A stretch of DNA of 64,000 bases, from the NCBI GenBank assembly GCA_013399305.1, contig VXAI01000090.1, positions 1,670,095 through 1,734,094 of the forward strand. Direction: 5' to 3'. The stretch comes from Rostratula benghalensis (Eukaryota > Chordata > Aves > Charadriiformes > Rostratulidae). Positions 13,340 to 26,591 of this stretch are shown here, piece after piece (positions within the stretch are counted from its first letter, which is position 1; every line of letters begins with the position of its first letter). A model generated the notes under the pieces. It ran no database searches and was not told the DNA's origin. It saw nothing but the letters and a program-made list of their open reading frames with translations. A program made the position numbers and the translations under genes.

Positions 13340-15206
13340 ATGGGTCTGGAAAGAAGCATGAAGAAACAGAATAGGAAGAGAAAGAGAAAAAGAGGGGAAA
13401 ACACACAGTCTGCAGAACAGATTAAGACAGAGAAGTCCCTTGTGCCTGACTTGCTCTTTGTTTTTTTCCACCAAATACAGACTACATTCCTGTTGCAAGA
13501 ATGTCCTTCTGAAGTCTCTCTACTAAAAAAAATCACTACCTGGGCTAAAAGGTGAGTATGGACAGAACTTCAGCTTAGTGCATAAAAAGTATGGGTTACA
13601 GCAATGACAAAAAAACCCCTTTATCTTAATCAAAACATGAAACTACTGTTTGTGTTGCTGATTTTGTGCATTTTAAATGGCACAAAAATATATAAAAATA
13701 ATGCCCTTGTGATGCTTGGGTTCTCCAGTATTTCTGTGCATCCATTGAAGACTAGTTCTGATATTGTATCAACTCCTCAGTTTTGGTTTGCCAGCGAGGG
13801 GGGGATGTTAAGCACAATTATGCTGTATAAGAAAGGGAAATAGTGCAATTTTTTTTAGATAGCATATTTCGCAAACAAGTGTCTAATTTTAATACATCAC
13901 AGTATCTACTCTCTGATCAAAATGTTTTGTCACAATTTCTTTGTGCTCTTGCATCTTAATTATTTGCAGCTTTTCACTTTTTTGAAAGCTGCAGACATTC
14001 AAAATGACAATTCCAGATAGGTTATTCATTGTATTTCAATAATATTTGAGTAGGAACTACAGGAATTAAATATAGACAAGCAGCAAAACAAGTACAAAAT
14101 GGTCTCTAATGCATTTCAGACTTGAAAGATAACTTCCCATACTTGCAAGGTTGATGGCTGTAAAAAATCAACAGCTCAAAACATAATTTTAAATTCTCAT
14201 AGAACTAAAGTCAGCAAAAAAATTAGGGGTCACCTATATGCAAGGCACTATGTAATAACGCTCACGTGAGACACTGAACATTTACCATTCGTAAAAGTCC
14301 AAGAAAGTCCATGTAACTATTGTCACCTCTGTCCATATATATTTACTTACATTCTTGTGATTGTATGACACAGCAAGGCTCAGACTCTGAGATTTTGTTG
14401 TACTGTGTTACTAGAAAGTTTCCAGCTGAGTGTTAAGAAAGGTGTTGAGCTATTTACCAGGATGGCAATGGTAAATATCCTGTGTGAAGTTCTGGGGATG
14501 TCTGTGTTGATGATGAGACTCCCACTGACTTAAATAAGGTTAGATATAAGGTTAGATTTCACTTCTCCTACACTTCATTTTCAATTAGAGGCTGTACAGA
14601 TAGCTTTTAACATCACTGGTAATTAAGACCTTAAGGGGCTATGGAGATATTCAGAGCCACTTTTTCGGTTGGCCTCTTTAAAGTTTTATAGGGCTATGCT
14701 GCTTCATCATTATAAACTCTTCTGAATCTTTCCTGAGTAGAGGGGAAGAAAGGCAGAGGGACGGGAGGAGGGAGAAAGATACTAGGCTTGGGTTTATTTA
14801 TTTGCTTTTTTCTGTAAACTTCTTCTTTTAAACTATTTAGGTGGTGGTGAGTCACAGTTCTGTATATAGCTTTTTGGAAAAAGCTGTTTTTTAAAGATGA
14901 ACTTCCTTCAGATTTTGGGTCGTGTAGGAAAATTTGATTTCCTCTTGTATCCTCAGAGCATGTACAACATCAATAATCGTATAGCACTTCTGAACCATCT
15001 GACACTGTCTTTTATTATTATCTAAAAATAGTGGCATTTTCAATTGACAATTTTTTTCTTGAATTACTCTTTAGATGCTTAGCATTATTCCCTGATTTTC
15101 TCTGAACAGCAGGAGAACCTGCAGTCTAGTGCCGATCAACGTGTCCAGTCCTCAGGAAGCTGCAGCAGAAAAGGACACTGCAGCTGATGATGCAAATTCT
15201 GCATGA
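13340..15206 (+). other. Possible two-exon small gene (weak prediction)
   Basis: An ATG at 13340 has A at -3 and G at +4. It opens a frame that runs without stop to a good donor, AAAAG|GTGAGT (exon end 13551). The next plausible acceptor lies after a pyrimidine-rich tract and is a tandem CAGCAG (AG at 15108-15109 or 15111-15112). Joining to either AG keeps the frame and continues to a TGA at 15204-15206, giving about 101 codons. The predicted protein has a Lys/Arg-rich N-terminal part and an acidic, Ala-rich C-terminus. Alternatively the first exon could begin at an internal acceptor (exon from 13481). I recognise no homologue. Splice-like combinations of this quality occur by chance, so this is only a candidate. 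Confidence 0.15.
14534..14557. repeat. Perfect 2 x 12 bp tandem duplication
   Basis: The 12-mer ATAAGGTTAGAT is present twice head to tail without a mismatch, so the duplication is probably recent. It is not part of any recognised element. Confidence 0.9.
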
Positions 15207-15262
15207 TTCTGCAAATTCCTCTTCCTCCCTTTCCTTTTAATGCATTTTTTCTTGTCTCTCAG

Positions 15263-15367
15263 GCTCTCAGAAGGAATCTATCTGTACACGGGCTTTCCCT
15301 TGGTGCAGAGAGAAGCTGATTAATGGGAGGGAAGGCTGTCTTCTGCAAGAGGGAAACTTTTTGCCAG
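15263..15367 (+). other. Possible 105-base internal exon
   Basis: A strong acceptor (TTTTTTCTTGTCTCTCAG) precedes this segment and a strong donor (GCCAG|GTAAGC) follows it. The length is a multiple of three (35 codons) and one of the three frames is open throughout, with four cysteines. The other two frames contain stops. It could be a coding or lncRNA exon, or chance. No protein family is recognised. Joining it directly to the 13340-13551 frame would hit a stop after about 19 codons. Confidence 0.2.
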
Positions 15368-18300
15368 GTAAGCTCAGGAGAACTGTTGTAAACAAATGAG
15401 AAAAACCTCATTTGTAGGTGATCTGAAACCTGAGCAGGAAACAGAGGTTTGATTTCTTACCTCAGCAGATAAATAACTTGTAATAACTTCAGTGAGCTTT
15501 AGGTTAGTCTTGGTCTTTGTTTAGCTCATTTAACCCAATCACAATTAAATTCTAGAAAGATCTCTACAGTATCTGTAAACATTCATTTCAAAAAGTGTTC
15601 AAACAGCAAATCTGTCATTGTTCATTTAATTTTATAAAAACTCTCTACCATAATGCCCTACACCAGGGAAATAAAATGCTGAACTCCCAAATCAGGATAT
15701 GCTTCAAATATTTCCCATCTTGCATTTTTTGTTGAAAATGGTCCATTTATACAAATGTCATGGTATAAGATGAAAAGCTTTTTCTTCATCTAAATATTTA
15801 ATCTATACAATTAGTTTATGATGAACAGGAGTTTTGTGTTTGTTTTTCTTTTCCTAGAGGAAGAATTAGTAGGTTGTATTGTTGCTAGTCTAAAATTGGT
15901 TTTGCTGGTAAAAATTAAATTCTTCCTCCTGTCTCACTTTTTGCAAACCTGTCAGAGATTAAACAGATATACAGGAGATGGCAGAAGCAGCACACAAAAT
16001 TTGGATAGTGTGCTTGTCACCCTTTAAAACACTTGGTGGAGCAGATGAGAGTTTAAAGAGAACACCCTAATTAGTATTACTCACAGAAAGATGCAGAAGA
16101 ACTTTGAAAACTGGAAATAGAGGAAATTATTAGGAAACTTGGGCTAAAGAAATGGAATTCTAACTTTCAGTTGGGCAGAATTCCCCACAGAAGCCAAAGT
16201 CTACATTGTAAAGTTTTAGTGTTAACATGTAAAACATCCCATGTATCTCCAAACATAATTGTAGCAACCATTTTTAGAACAATGAGGTTTTGAACACAAT
16301 GGAAACACGAATATCTTGCTTCCTTTGGTATCATGCTTCTTTTGAAGAAATCAAGCTGGCATTGCAGCTGTGACTTTGAGACCACCTTAGTTTGTTATTT
16401 AGTTCCCATGCTGCATATTCCTGAAATTGAAACGCTTGATTTCCCTTGAAAACTGCACAGATTATCTCTGGGAATACAGTGGTAAACTGGAAATTTGCCA
16501 ATATTAACCATTATAGGCGTCGTTTCAAATAGCATTAGGGGTGTTATTTTAAAAACACAATGGAATACCTCATAGCAGAGAACACAATTTAAGACAAAGA
16601 TCTTCATGGCTTTTTTGACAGATAATGAACTAAAATCCATACATATATATTAAAAAAAATGCACCTAAGTATATATGGGAGATAGATGGTAAGTAGCTCT
16701 TATGAAGGGGGAAAGAGGGAGTTTAAGCAAAGTCCATAGTGATGTTCTAAGTAGATCAGGGATGGCAATTAAGGAATCTTTACAGGATAACAAGGATACC
16801 TTAAAATCTAGTGTGCTTCAAAAAATGCATTCAGTGGAATAAATTCATAGCAGGTTAATGGTCATAGCCAAGAAAATGGACTACTAAGTGAACTTTTAAA
16901 GTCATTTAAGTATCTGTAGTTTTATTGCAAGTTAAAACATGAGTGTTTGTGTACTACATATTACCTACAATTTTAGATAGAGCTCCTAGACTTTGGGGTA
17001 ATGGAGTTCAACAACGCACAATGAAAACTTGTTTCTTGAATATCAGAGCCAACACTATTTCATTCAATAGCAACATTTGCATCCTTTCTTTGACTTGTAA
17101 TAGAAAGTAGGAAACTTCCCTGCCTTGTCTATTATTTCTCTGGTACTTATATTCCTGTTTCATAAGAAAACCATATTATCTGCTGATGGGTTTTGTGTAT
17201 GCTTCCCTTTGTCACCAGTCAGTGAGTCAGTAACCAGTAAATACGTTTTGACTGAAAAGTCTTAGTTTCTTTCAAGAAGAATTCTATTAATAGCTCCTGC
17301 AAAACTAGCCAGGTGACTATGTTATTATTTCACAGGACAGTGGGTCATCATTGAAATCAGCCTTTGAAACTCCTGTTGAATTCTTTTGACTCAAATTGGT
17401 TTCAGAAGCCACACCACTGTGCAAAACTTATTCTCCTCCTTTAAGTTCACTTATCCCTGCAGACTCTCCAGAGAAGCAGCTTTGCTACTGATCTAAAACT
17501 TAAGCTACCCTCCAATTTTCTTTATTATCTTCTCTTCTCTTTTGTGCTCTTAGTTGCTTTGGAAGTAAAAAAAAAAAATACTCTAATCTCTTGATAGATG
17601 TAACTGAGAAGTTCAGTGGATCGTTAATGGAAAGAAATTACTTGGCTTTGACACAAGATGTCTATCTTTTGTTAATAGGTTGAGTGTGTGTGGTTTCTTG
17701 AATTGAAAAGTGTTTAAAAGGTAATGACAGTTCTCTTACAAAATAGTCATGAGACTGGGATGCCTTGACGCCAAGTATTTTCACAGGATACTTTGTGATG
17801 CCTATGTAATTTTATAAGGAACACAGAACTCCTGTTGTTACTTCAAATATAATACAAATTTAAAGGCAATGAATGAAGCTTACCCAGAAGAACAAAATGT
17901 TTCAAATGTGATTGGCAAATGCATGTAGGAATTTAAAATACAAATAAAATAAGAGTATGCTTAAGGGGCAGTTTCATACTTATTCATGCAGTATGTTTCC
18001 CTCTCTACTCATGCTCTTAAGTATGGTAGAACAATTGGCTGAACCGAAGACTTCAGAATGTTTATTATTGGCATTAAAAACATTAATACCATCTTGATTG
18101 TTGCTGAAGTTGGAGGCCTTCTGTGACTCATTCTGATTGTGTCAAAGCAGAAATAACATGGATTAATCCTTTTATCTAATCTGACAGTCAAGAGCTCTCT
18201 TTGCTCCAACAGCCCTCACAGTCCTTGGCCTTGCTCACAAATCTTTTGAACACATATCTCTTCTCCAGGCATTGTTTTTCAGCAGGTATCTGCAATGGCT

Positions 18301-20930
18301 CAGTTGTTCCGCAAACTTCATTATTCTCTGTTGTTCCTTCAAATATCCTTTCTCATTCAGCTTTGTCTCTGTTCTTCAGAGCACATGGAAACTGAAGATT
18401 TGTCAGCTGATAATTCTTTTGTATGACTATCTTACATCTACTTGAGGGTAACACACACCTTTAAATTTTTGGGTTGCTTCAGTTCCCATCATAGACTTTA
18501 CTTCCTTGCATTGCTTGTCACAATGCCCTTTCCTGTTTATTACTTTGTTCTCTGGCTCCTCCAGTTGTTCAGACTATTTTCAAATAATGCTATTTATGAA
18601 TATAATTCTTTGCTTTATTAAACATTGTGTAATCAAAACAACAGTCTTTGGATAAAATTAATGGTATGATGATTAACAGGTTTTTTTGGTGGAAATCATT
18701 TAATAGGAAACAATTTTCATAAGTGAATCACATAAGACATAAAAGTAGTTCATTCTACATAGCTAGGGAGAAAGCAATATCTGCAAGGCAGTTAACAAGG
18801 CAATAAAGAATTTGTTACATATCACAGGGGAAACTCAACAATGGCTCAGGTCTAAAGAAGAGGATGGTTCTGAATGCCTGCTTGGGCATAGGTAGGTCTC
18901 GAATTGTTGCCAGGGAAATGTAGTTATAAATACCAAAATAAAATATCACAGTTTCTGTTAGAAATGTCTAAAATCAGATAAAGAACATGAGGAAGAAAAA
19001 TAATCTGTTGATTAATCCTTATGATGTCTCTTTTTGCGTTTCTGACATCTTAAACTCTCTTTGAAAAGTTGTATGAAGTTCCATGTTCACTCCCAAAGCC
19101 TACTCTGCAAAGGCTGTAGAATCCCATTCTTCCTCATGACACCCTTTTTTCCTTCTTTTTCTTATGACAGTTGGTTTTACACTTAAAATCGCCAGTGTAC
19201 TAACACCAAAAAAGTTTTACTAATTAGTAAAATATAAGGTACAGGAAACAAGAGTAATTGCTAGTTCAGATCTATCAACTTCTGTTTGGATGGCAAACTC
19301 TACAATGAATCCTAAAGAATTCAAATAATCTATGTATTTGCACATAATTCCTCAAAAAAAATCTCTCTCCTCTGCCAGCTGCTAGCATCCTAAAGTCTTC
19401 TGACTGAAATGTGGCACCTAAAAGACTAAGAGGTAGAACATGAGCATATTCTGTTGATTGTGGATCAATAATAACCAGTACTCTTTCTGACTGTGAGGAA
19501 AATCGAAATTCTCTCTCAATACTTTCTTTCAGGATAAAATCTAGGCTGCTAGGGGCTGAAGTTAGTCTGGTTTCCAAAGTACTACAAAGATATTATATTT
19601 CCTGTATTATTGGAGCCCACTCTGAAGGTTTTTGGAAGTTCATGTCTGATTTATCTGGATTTAGCAGGACAGAAATGGACCTCTAATAGTAAATGCACTT
19701 AAATCATAACTTTCAGGACACGTTAGCCTGGAATGACCTCTGGAGAAAGAACAGATAACTCAAGCCATACGTCAGCTAGATTGAAGGATGTACTAGTAAC
19801 AAAAAAATAACAAGGTATGAACGTTTTGCATTCATATTCTCCAAACAATGACAAGTGACACTGCATTTTTTTAGGCTGCAGCTCCCATGTCCATAGGATC
19901 TCCATGATAATACATTATATCCATGCAACACCAAACCCCACATTTGACAGCATAAATCTAGCCAGAGACATTCATGTACACATGAAGTCAAACCAGAAAA
20001 CATCAATGCATCTGATATTGGGACAGAGAGATAGGATTTCTGCTCCAGTTATTAGAAAAAGGAGCAGCTCACTGACCTTGCAAAAGCACTGGGTAAAATG
20101 TGGCTGTTAACACTAGCTTTATTACTCCTGAATGCATTTTCATGTGAAACTTACCACAGAAACTGTGCCCTGCCTGCCTGCCAACCTCCACTGCTGACCA
20201 TCACTGTGGTCACATTCAACACAAAACCCTCACTCAACAAGGGTTGTCTTGAACAGGAGTTTTACAAGGTGGTGGAGCACAGCACTCCCTAGTGCTAAGC
20301 ACTAGCTGTGAAGTAAAGATAACTAAAAACTCAACATGAGTTTTCTCATGCGCTTAGGATTTGGGACAGGAAAACCAAAAATAACTAACCTATGATTTTT
20401 TATTTCATTAAGACAGAAGGGTAGATCTATTTTTAAATGCATGGACATGATACATAAGCAGGCCATGTAAGTACCAAAATAGCATGCAAATTTAAAGCCT
20501 TCACCTGCATGCACAAAGTTTTCTTGTACTCACTAGGGTTTGAAGATTCTGTTTTCTCTTTGATTTAAATAACTTCAGGAAATGCTTTAAAGACAAAAAT
20601 AGTAGTTAGGTATCAAATTTATTAGAAACCAGAGGAAAACACGCTCCTTCTTGCTATCTGCATATTTTGAATCTGCCCTTTTTTGTACATCCATAATAGC
20701 ACGTTAAAAATTTATTCAGAACAATAGTATGGGACAGAAAAAATGGTAGCAAAAATAGAATTGAAGTACCTCTGCAAATCTAAACTAAGCTCAAACTTCA
20801 GTTACAAGACATATGCAATATTTAATTAATATATTTGATGTACTAATGAACTTCTTCCACTGTATCATTATTAATAATTACAAAATAAATTACTGACACA
20901 GTGAAGCTCTGATAATTAATTTTTAATAAT

Positions 20931-20954
20931 TTTATGTGACTATTGTCACATAAA
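20931..20954. repeat. Perfect inverted repeat (10-bp arms, 4-base loop)
   Basis: TTTATGTGAC, the loop TATT, then the exact reverse complement GTCACATAAA. It lies in non-coding AT-rich DNA. It may be a chance palindrome or a dyad binding site. Confidence 0.85.
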
Positions 20955-21839
20955 GAAAAAGTTCTGAGCTTATTTGTGTGTGTGCTTAGGTATTCAATGG
21001 AAATCAACAGTCAATTAAATGCATTTAAGTTTTAGCATGTAGACTAAATGCCTTCACAAAATATCTTTGCCTATGGGGAAAAAACTAACTTGTATTTTTT
21101 TATTAACATAAACACAGTGGATTTTTAGGTGCAGAAAGGATAATGCAAGTCACTTTATTTTGAAAGAATAAAATTATTATCAACATAAAGCTGGATCCTT
21201 CACACTCACTGCACTTTCTCATGTGATTTGACCTGCTTCTTTCTCTGTTCTTTTTAAAAATTGTGCTTTAAAATAGTCCACTTCTATCCAGCTTTAATAC
21301 TTGAAACCAGTAGCAATATGCCAGACACTACAGGTTTAATTTTCCATATGCGAAGGTATTTTTCTTAATATTGAAGTTATGGCAGCATATTGCTTGTCCA
21401 AGTATATTAATGACCACTGGTGACAAAACAACTAACACTTCCCATGCAGAACCTAATTTATACACAAAGCATAATAAATTATGAGAAACCAAAGTGTAAG
21501 GTCAAATAACCTTAACATTAAATTCTTTCTTTTTCATCTTATTGTAGCCTAAGTGAGACACCTGAGCTCCTTCTGTGATCAACACAGAAAAGAACATCTA
21601 AGAGGTGTTCATGGTATGTTAAATGAACCATCTTCTAGAAGTGTCTTTGAGGTGATGTAGCTTAGATGGCAGTTTATTTTTTAGGTGGTGGCAATGAGTT
21701 GAAACAAATCTCATGCTCGGTAAACACACTGTGTACAGGAAATCCCAAGGGATTTTGATTACAAGACATTGTCTTAGTAGACTAAGTCTACTCAAATGTA
21801 GACTAAACTTCACATGGCTTTCACATCATAGCATCAAAT

Positions 21840-22050
21840 ATGGTCGAAGGCCAGACTGAGGTCTCAAAGACACTTGGGCGCAGGGATGCCTCACCTGAAT
21901 GCCAAAGAGGGTTGGGTAGAGTAAGCCTTTACCCCTGGCAAAGTCCAGCCAAGAGAGAAGTACACCTGAAGGTACTCGCTGGCAGTGCCGAGGGACCCAA
22001 GCACGTTGTTTGAGAGGAAGGTGCCTGCAAACTCTGTATTTGCAGATAAA
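21840..22050. other. GC-richer island of unknown origin
   Basis: About 210 bases are clearly richer in G and C than their flanks and contain several CpG dinucleotides. On the minus strand a 79-codon ATG frame (21826-22062) spans it. The flanks on both sides are strongly AT-rich. The abrupt composition change suggests an inserted piece, such as an old retroelement or LTR fragment or a retrocopy, but I cannot match it to a family. Confidence 0.3.
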
Positions 22051-24430
22051 AGACTTTAACATGAAGTATAGATTTTTTTTTTAAAGTAAAAAGCAAAATA
22101 TCATCCATCTTGACCTTTGTCTAAATATCTGAGCGTGTAAGAACCAGTAAATAATGTGCCATTTGAATTTGAATATTATACTTATTAGTTCTTGCCAACT
22201 TAGCTACCATGAAGCCTGTAATTAGCACATCCTCTGCTTCAATAAAATGAGACTGCTGACTTCTTTCATCATCGGGTTTGTATGCTTATTATTTGGCACT
22301 TTTTGTGTCACCACAGAATAAAAAGTACTCAGAGGATGTCTTCACTCACACCTATTGGTAGAAATGAACATCAAATATATTGAAAAGTAGATTCCTTTTC
22401 CTTTTTTAGCTGTTTAAAGCAGTCAAACTAATGTAATTTGTGATAGTTTAGGCAGTTATTCTTTAGGTTGGTAGGTTCTTCTTCAAGGACAAAACCTACT
22501 GAAACTAGTGGGCCTATGAGAAAGAACTCCCCTGGCTTTGGGGTGCACAAACTGACTCTCTGCATGTCTCTAACATCCTTAATAAAATTCATAAAAATCC
22601 ATCAATATTCATCAACTTTGAGTACACGTAATTGGAAATGCAACTTTCTTGAAACTAAGAAAGCTGAATGAGTAAGTCAGAGGAGCTCTTCATAAATTTA
22701 GATTAATCTCTCTAACAATATTGCAAGGTTGTGACCAGGTTAGCCATCTAAATTGTTACTGCCCATTTCTACCATCATACTTAGAAGGAGGGCAATAGAT
22801 ATCTTAGTTTAAAAATCCTCTCAGTTACATATATAAATGACATCTTTCCTTACTGTGTTCATCTCTGCTGGAAATGGCTGGTTGATGCCTGCTGGCCATA
22901 TGTGAAGCTATGCTGCTTGATTTTAGAGACAACGTTAGCATGCACACTGGGCAACAGCTCCAGGTGCTTCACCTCAGCCCATTCCTGTTAGTGAGTAATG
23001 TTGACTATTTAAAAGTTGACTGCAGTTAACATTTTTGCCCTTTGAACTAGGAAGGAGAAATCATGTCATGGATTGACATAGTTGACTTAATGACCTTATC
23101 CTGTTGTCAAAAATGGAATATGCTTAGGAGATACTATTACTTTTCCTCTTCAAAATGAAATTAAATGAAAAGCAAGATCCACAGGCCCAGTAGGGCCTCC
23201 TTACAGTGGCCTGATTTTCAAATGTGTAGTTTTGCCCCAAGCTGTAAAGATAAAGAAGGCAAGGGCAAGCCTGGGTGGTTGTTAGGCTGCATGGAAATAT
23301 TTCATTCTTTGCACCAAGATCAGTATCGGTTGCTACACCATTGTTGTACATTCACAATAGACAGGATTTTCTTCTGTTGATCTTTATAGAGTCATCAATA
23401 TGTAGGTGGAGGCTCAAAGAGCAGCTTGTATTTCCCTTACTTGTTGCTGTGAATTTTAAATAGGAACACAACATTGATGCAGAAATTACTGTTTATATGA
23501 ATCGTTGTCATACGTATAGGGATGTATATATTTTCTAAAAGATCATCCATCATCTTGGCTGCACCTTGAATTTAATAAATTTTTATGGATATTATGCATG
23601 GATGTGGGGCAGCTGCCTGATATTCAGATCATATATATATATGCCTATAGTGATATAATCCTCAAATAAATGAGGTAAATGGGGACATGGTTTCTGAATT
23701 ATGTCTTTGCATGATCTGAAAGAGGAGGGGAGAAGTGTGGAAGCAGACCAGGATATTTACTTCCTCTCCTAGGAGGATATTTAGGACACTTGCAAGACCC
23801 AGTGCAGCCTAAGGTAGGTAAAAAAACCCAAACCCTAGAACCTTTATTTTGAAGAAAGAGAATTACCCACTTGCAAGTTACTGTCAGCCATGAAAAAATA
23901 TTTTTTCTATTCATCCTCCTTGCTCCTGCCCCAACAACAGTGGTGTGGGTTTTATTTCTACCGAGTATCAAACAATACCAACAAACCCCTCTGTCTCTTG
24001 TTCAGTTTTCTGTAGTGACAAGATTACACTTGTACATTACTACAAAGAAAAGTGTTATAGTGCAACCTTTTTTTCAGCCCCATCATAGTATTGGCATGAG
24101 GGTCCTGGCTATATTCTTCTCAGCTTTTTGTCTTATATCCTTAATCATTTTGTAGTCTTGGGAATTCATTATCCAGCCCTTTTAATATATTTTGTTGATA
24201 TGTATGGTCAGGATAGTACTGCATCTTCAAGATGTTTATGAACCATCACAAACTGGCAAAAAATAATGAATTTTCTGTTTTGTCCACAGTCCTTAACAGT
24301 CCTAAAAATCAGCTTACTGGTTTTTGATACTTATTGAGGATTTCACCTTTCTCCACTCACCTCCTGAATACAACCATTTTCTGATTATTTGTATTGTACA
24401 TGGAAGTCATGAAACAGTGTTCTACTTTAT

Positions 24431-24460
24431 TTTCTTTTTTTTTTTTTTTCTTTTTTTTTT
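24431..24460. repeat. T-rich tract
   Basis: Thirty bases of T interrupted by only two C, followed directly by CAG. It resembles an over-long splice-acceptor pyrimidine tract, but no donor follows within the next few hundred bases, so it is listed as low-complexity sequence. Confidence 0.85.
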
Positions 24461-24818
24461 CAGTTCTGCTGGGATCTTTAGTCATCACCTGCTCAGATAC
24501 TTCTCCAGCTGAATGCCGAGGATGATACTTTTTGTTCCTTCAGAATGAGGTTGCATTTATTGTAGCATTTTAAGAAATAGTCACAGCATGTCCTGAAGGA
24601 CTGTACTTAGTTAACAACAATTTCATAATTCTGGGAAATAGCATTCTCTCCTTGTTTGAGATGGTTTAATTATTTGACTTCTTTACTATATTTTAGTAAG
24701 GAAGTCCATTCTTTGTAAATACCATTCAAATTATTTTGAAACTGAACTGCATCTATTTTCTTGTAATGCTAGTCCATAACACTTTATAGATGAAAACATA
24801 GTGTGTGCTAAATTTCAC

Positions 24819-24834
24819 TTTTTTTTTTTTTTTT
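24819..24834. repeat. Poly-T run (16 T)
   Basis: An uninterrupted mononucleotide run in non-coding DNA. Confidence 0.9.
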
Positions 24835-26572
24835 AATAACTTTTCTCTTTATCTTTCTTAATTTAGTGTATAAAATTGTAAATGTTTTCTTTGGCTTTGT
24901 ATGAAAATGTCAGACTTACTGCCAAGAGCTGAAAAGATTTCACAATGGATGTAAAAGAAAGAAATGCCTCAAGCAAGTATTTTTGGGTTGCTTTCTTTTC
25001 CTCTCCTATAGTTACAAAGAACTACATAATACCCAATGGAGAGAAATTACCTTTTGCATTACATTTAACAGGATATATCCTAGTAGCAATTATTCTTAAA
25101 TCTATCTGCATGTTTTCTTCATTTTAATAAAATTTGTTGAAATGTGTACAGCACAATTGATAATTATGAATTTGTGACAAACTCAAAACGTTGAAGTTCA
25201 ATTCCTTAATTTTCAGCACTCCCATGAGCAGAATGTACCAACAATCTCCTGCAGGTACAGCATGCCAGTATAGATTGCTTTACATACTTTTATACTTCAG
25301 ATGAGAGCAGGCTTGAAATAAATAAATTGCAAAGATGGATATTGCTGATAAACCCAAACACACTAATGCTTAATCATACCCAATGGGACTATATTAAAAC
25401 TTTGTTTTTAAATTCTAAGACTTACATCCTGGTATGGGTAAAAAGATAAGGGTTTTTTGGAGAAACTGAAAGAATATAGTCTAGGTCACACCAAATTTGT
25501 CAGGAACATAATTTGTGTCCATAGATGAAAATTTACTTATTCAAAGTGATAAGCTGTCAACTCATACTCTGAGGCAAGCACGTGGAGAGATTTTGAAGGG
25601 TCTGTCTTAGGCCTTCTCTGTTGTAGTAACAGAGTCCCTTGAGAGATGCAAAGGTTTTTCTAATGCCAGTCATTTCAAAACTCAGTTGAAGTAACAGCTC
25701 ATTTGAGTCATGAATAAATAGAGGTCACTTTACCTTTCCCAGTGCAAACAGGTCCTGCTGCAAAAAAGGATAATGAGCAAAGCACTGTTGTCCTGCTCAT
25801 GTTTTTTAAGAAGCAAGAGGAACACAGGGAAAATGGGGAGATGTGAGCAGCAGTAGCTTTCACAGAGTCATAGTTAAGTGGTGCCCCTTCTGCTAGACTA
25901 CCTCTTCAAATCAAGTTTTCCCATTTAAAGTTTCTCAACAGTCGCTGTCTGCTGGGGACTGTCATTAGCTTGCTTGGGTGTATTTGTGACTGAAAATGGA
26001 ATAACTTGGGATTCATGTGGGGGTTGGGCCTCTATCACTCTTTTTAGCTAAATGCCATCTACATTGGTAATGGCTTCCATTGGATGAAGTTCACAGCATG
26101 CAGTTAGTTTCTCAGTACCTAAGTGATACTGAGACCAGCACACTGTTTCCTTTAATAAAATTTAATTTTCATAGGCAATGAAACTACGTAGGCAAAATGA
26201 AGGGATTACTTCTCTAAAAACTTTTAAGATATGTCCTAATGGAAAAATTAAATTACATTAATTTCCACTTTGCTTCAGCCCAAATTCCCCAAAGGGGATT
26301 ATTTATCAGGTTACTATAGCAGGATCAAAAGCTGTCCCTCTGTGCCTCCAGTCTGCAGCAGCAGCAGCAGAGTTCAGAAGATGTCATGAGGAGAAGGCTG
26401 GAATTAGTCAAGACAGGAAATTTCAAGGACGGGGTTTTTGTCCATATTTTTTTCCAAGGACATATTTATTGATCAGTGACCTGCTGATAGGAGGTGTCTT
26501 TTGCACTCTGGATTTGTAGAGCTAAAAATACATTCTCTTTCATAAAAATCTAAAACTTGTTGGTTGTTGTGG

Positions 26573-26591
26573 TTTTTTTTTTTTTTTTTTT
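26573..26591. repeat. Poly-T run (19 T)
   Basis: An uninterrupted run of T after a TTGTTGG-type stretch. No retroelement body is seen next to it. Confidence 0.9.

Larger units (their letters stand above)
10135..21838. other. Non-coding AT-rich DNA with weak exon-like signals
   Basis: No gene is proven. Several acceptor/donor pairs bracket short open segments, for example 11206-11267 (between a TTCCTACAG acceptor and a GTAAGT donor, two frames open). Those at 13340-15206 and 15263-15367 are listed separately. Another octamer ATTTGCAT lies at 11802-11809, and a purine-rich stretch at about 14740-14785. A 79-codon ATG frame at 13604-13843 has a hydrophobic segment near its start that resembles a signal peptide, without other support. 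Homopolymers are short. Confidence 0.55.
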
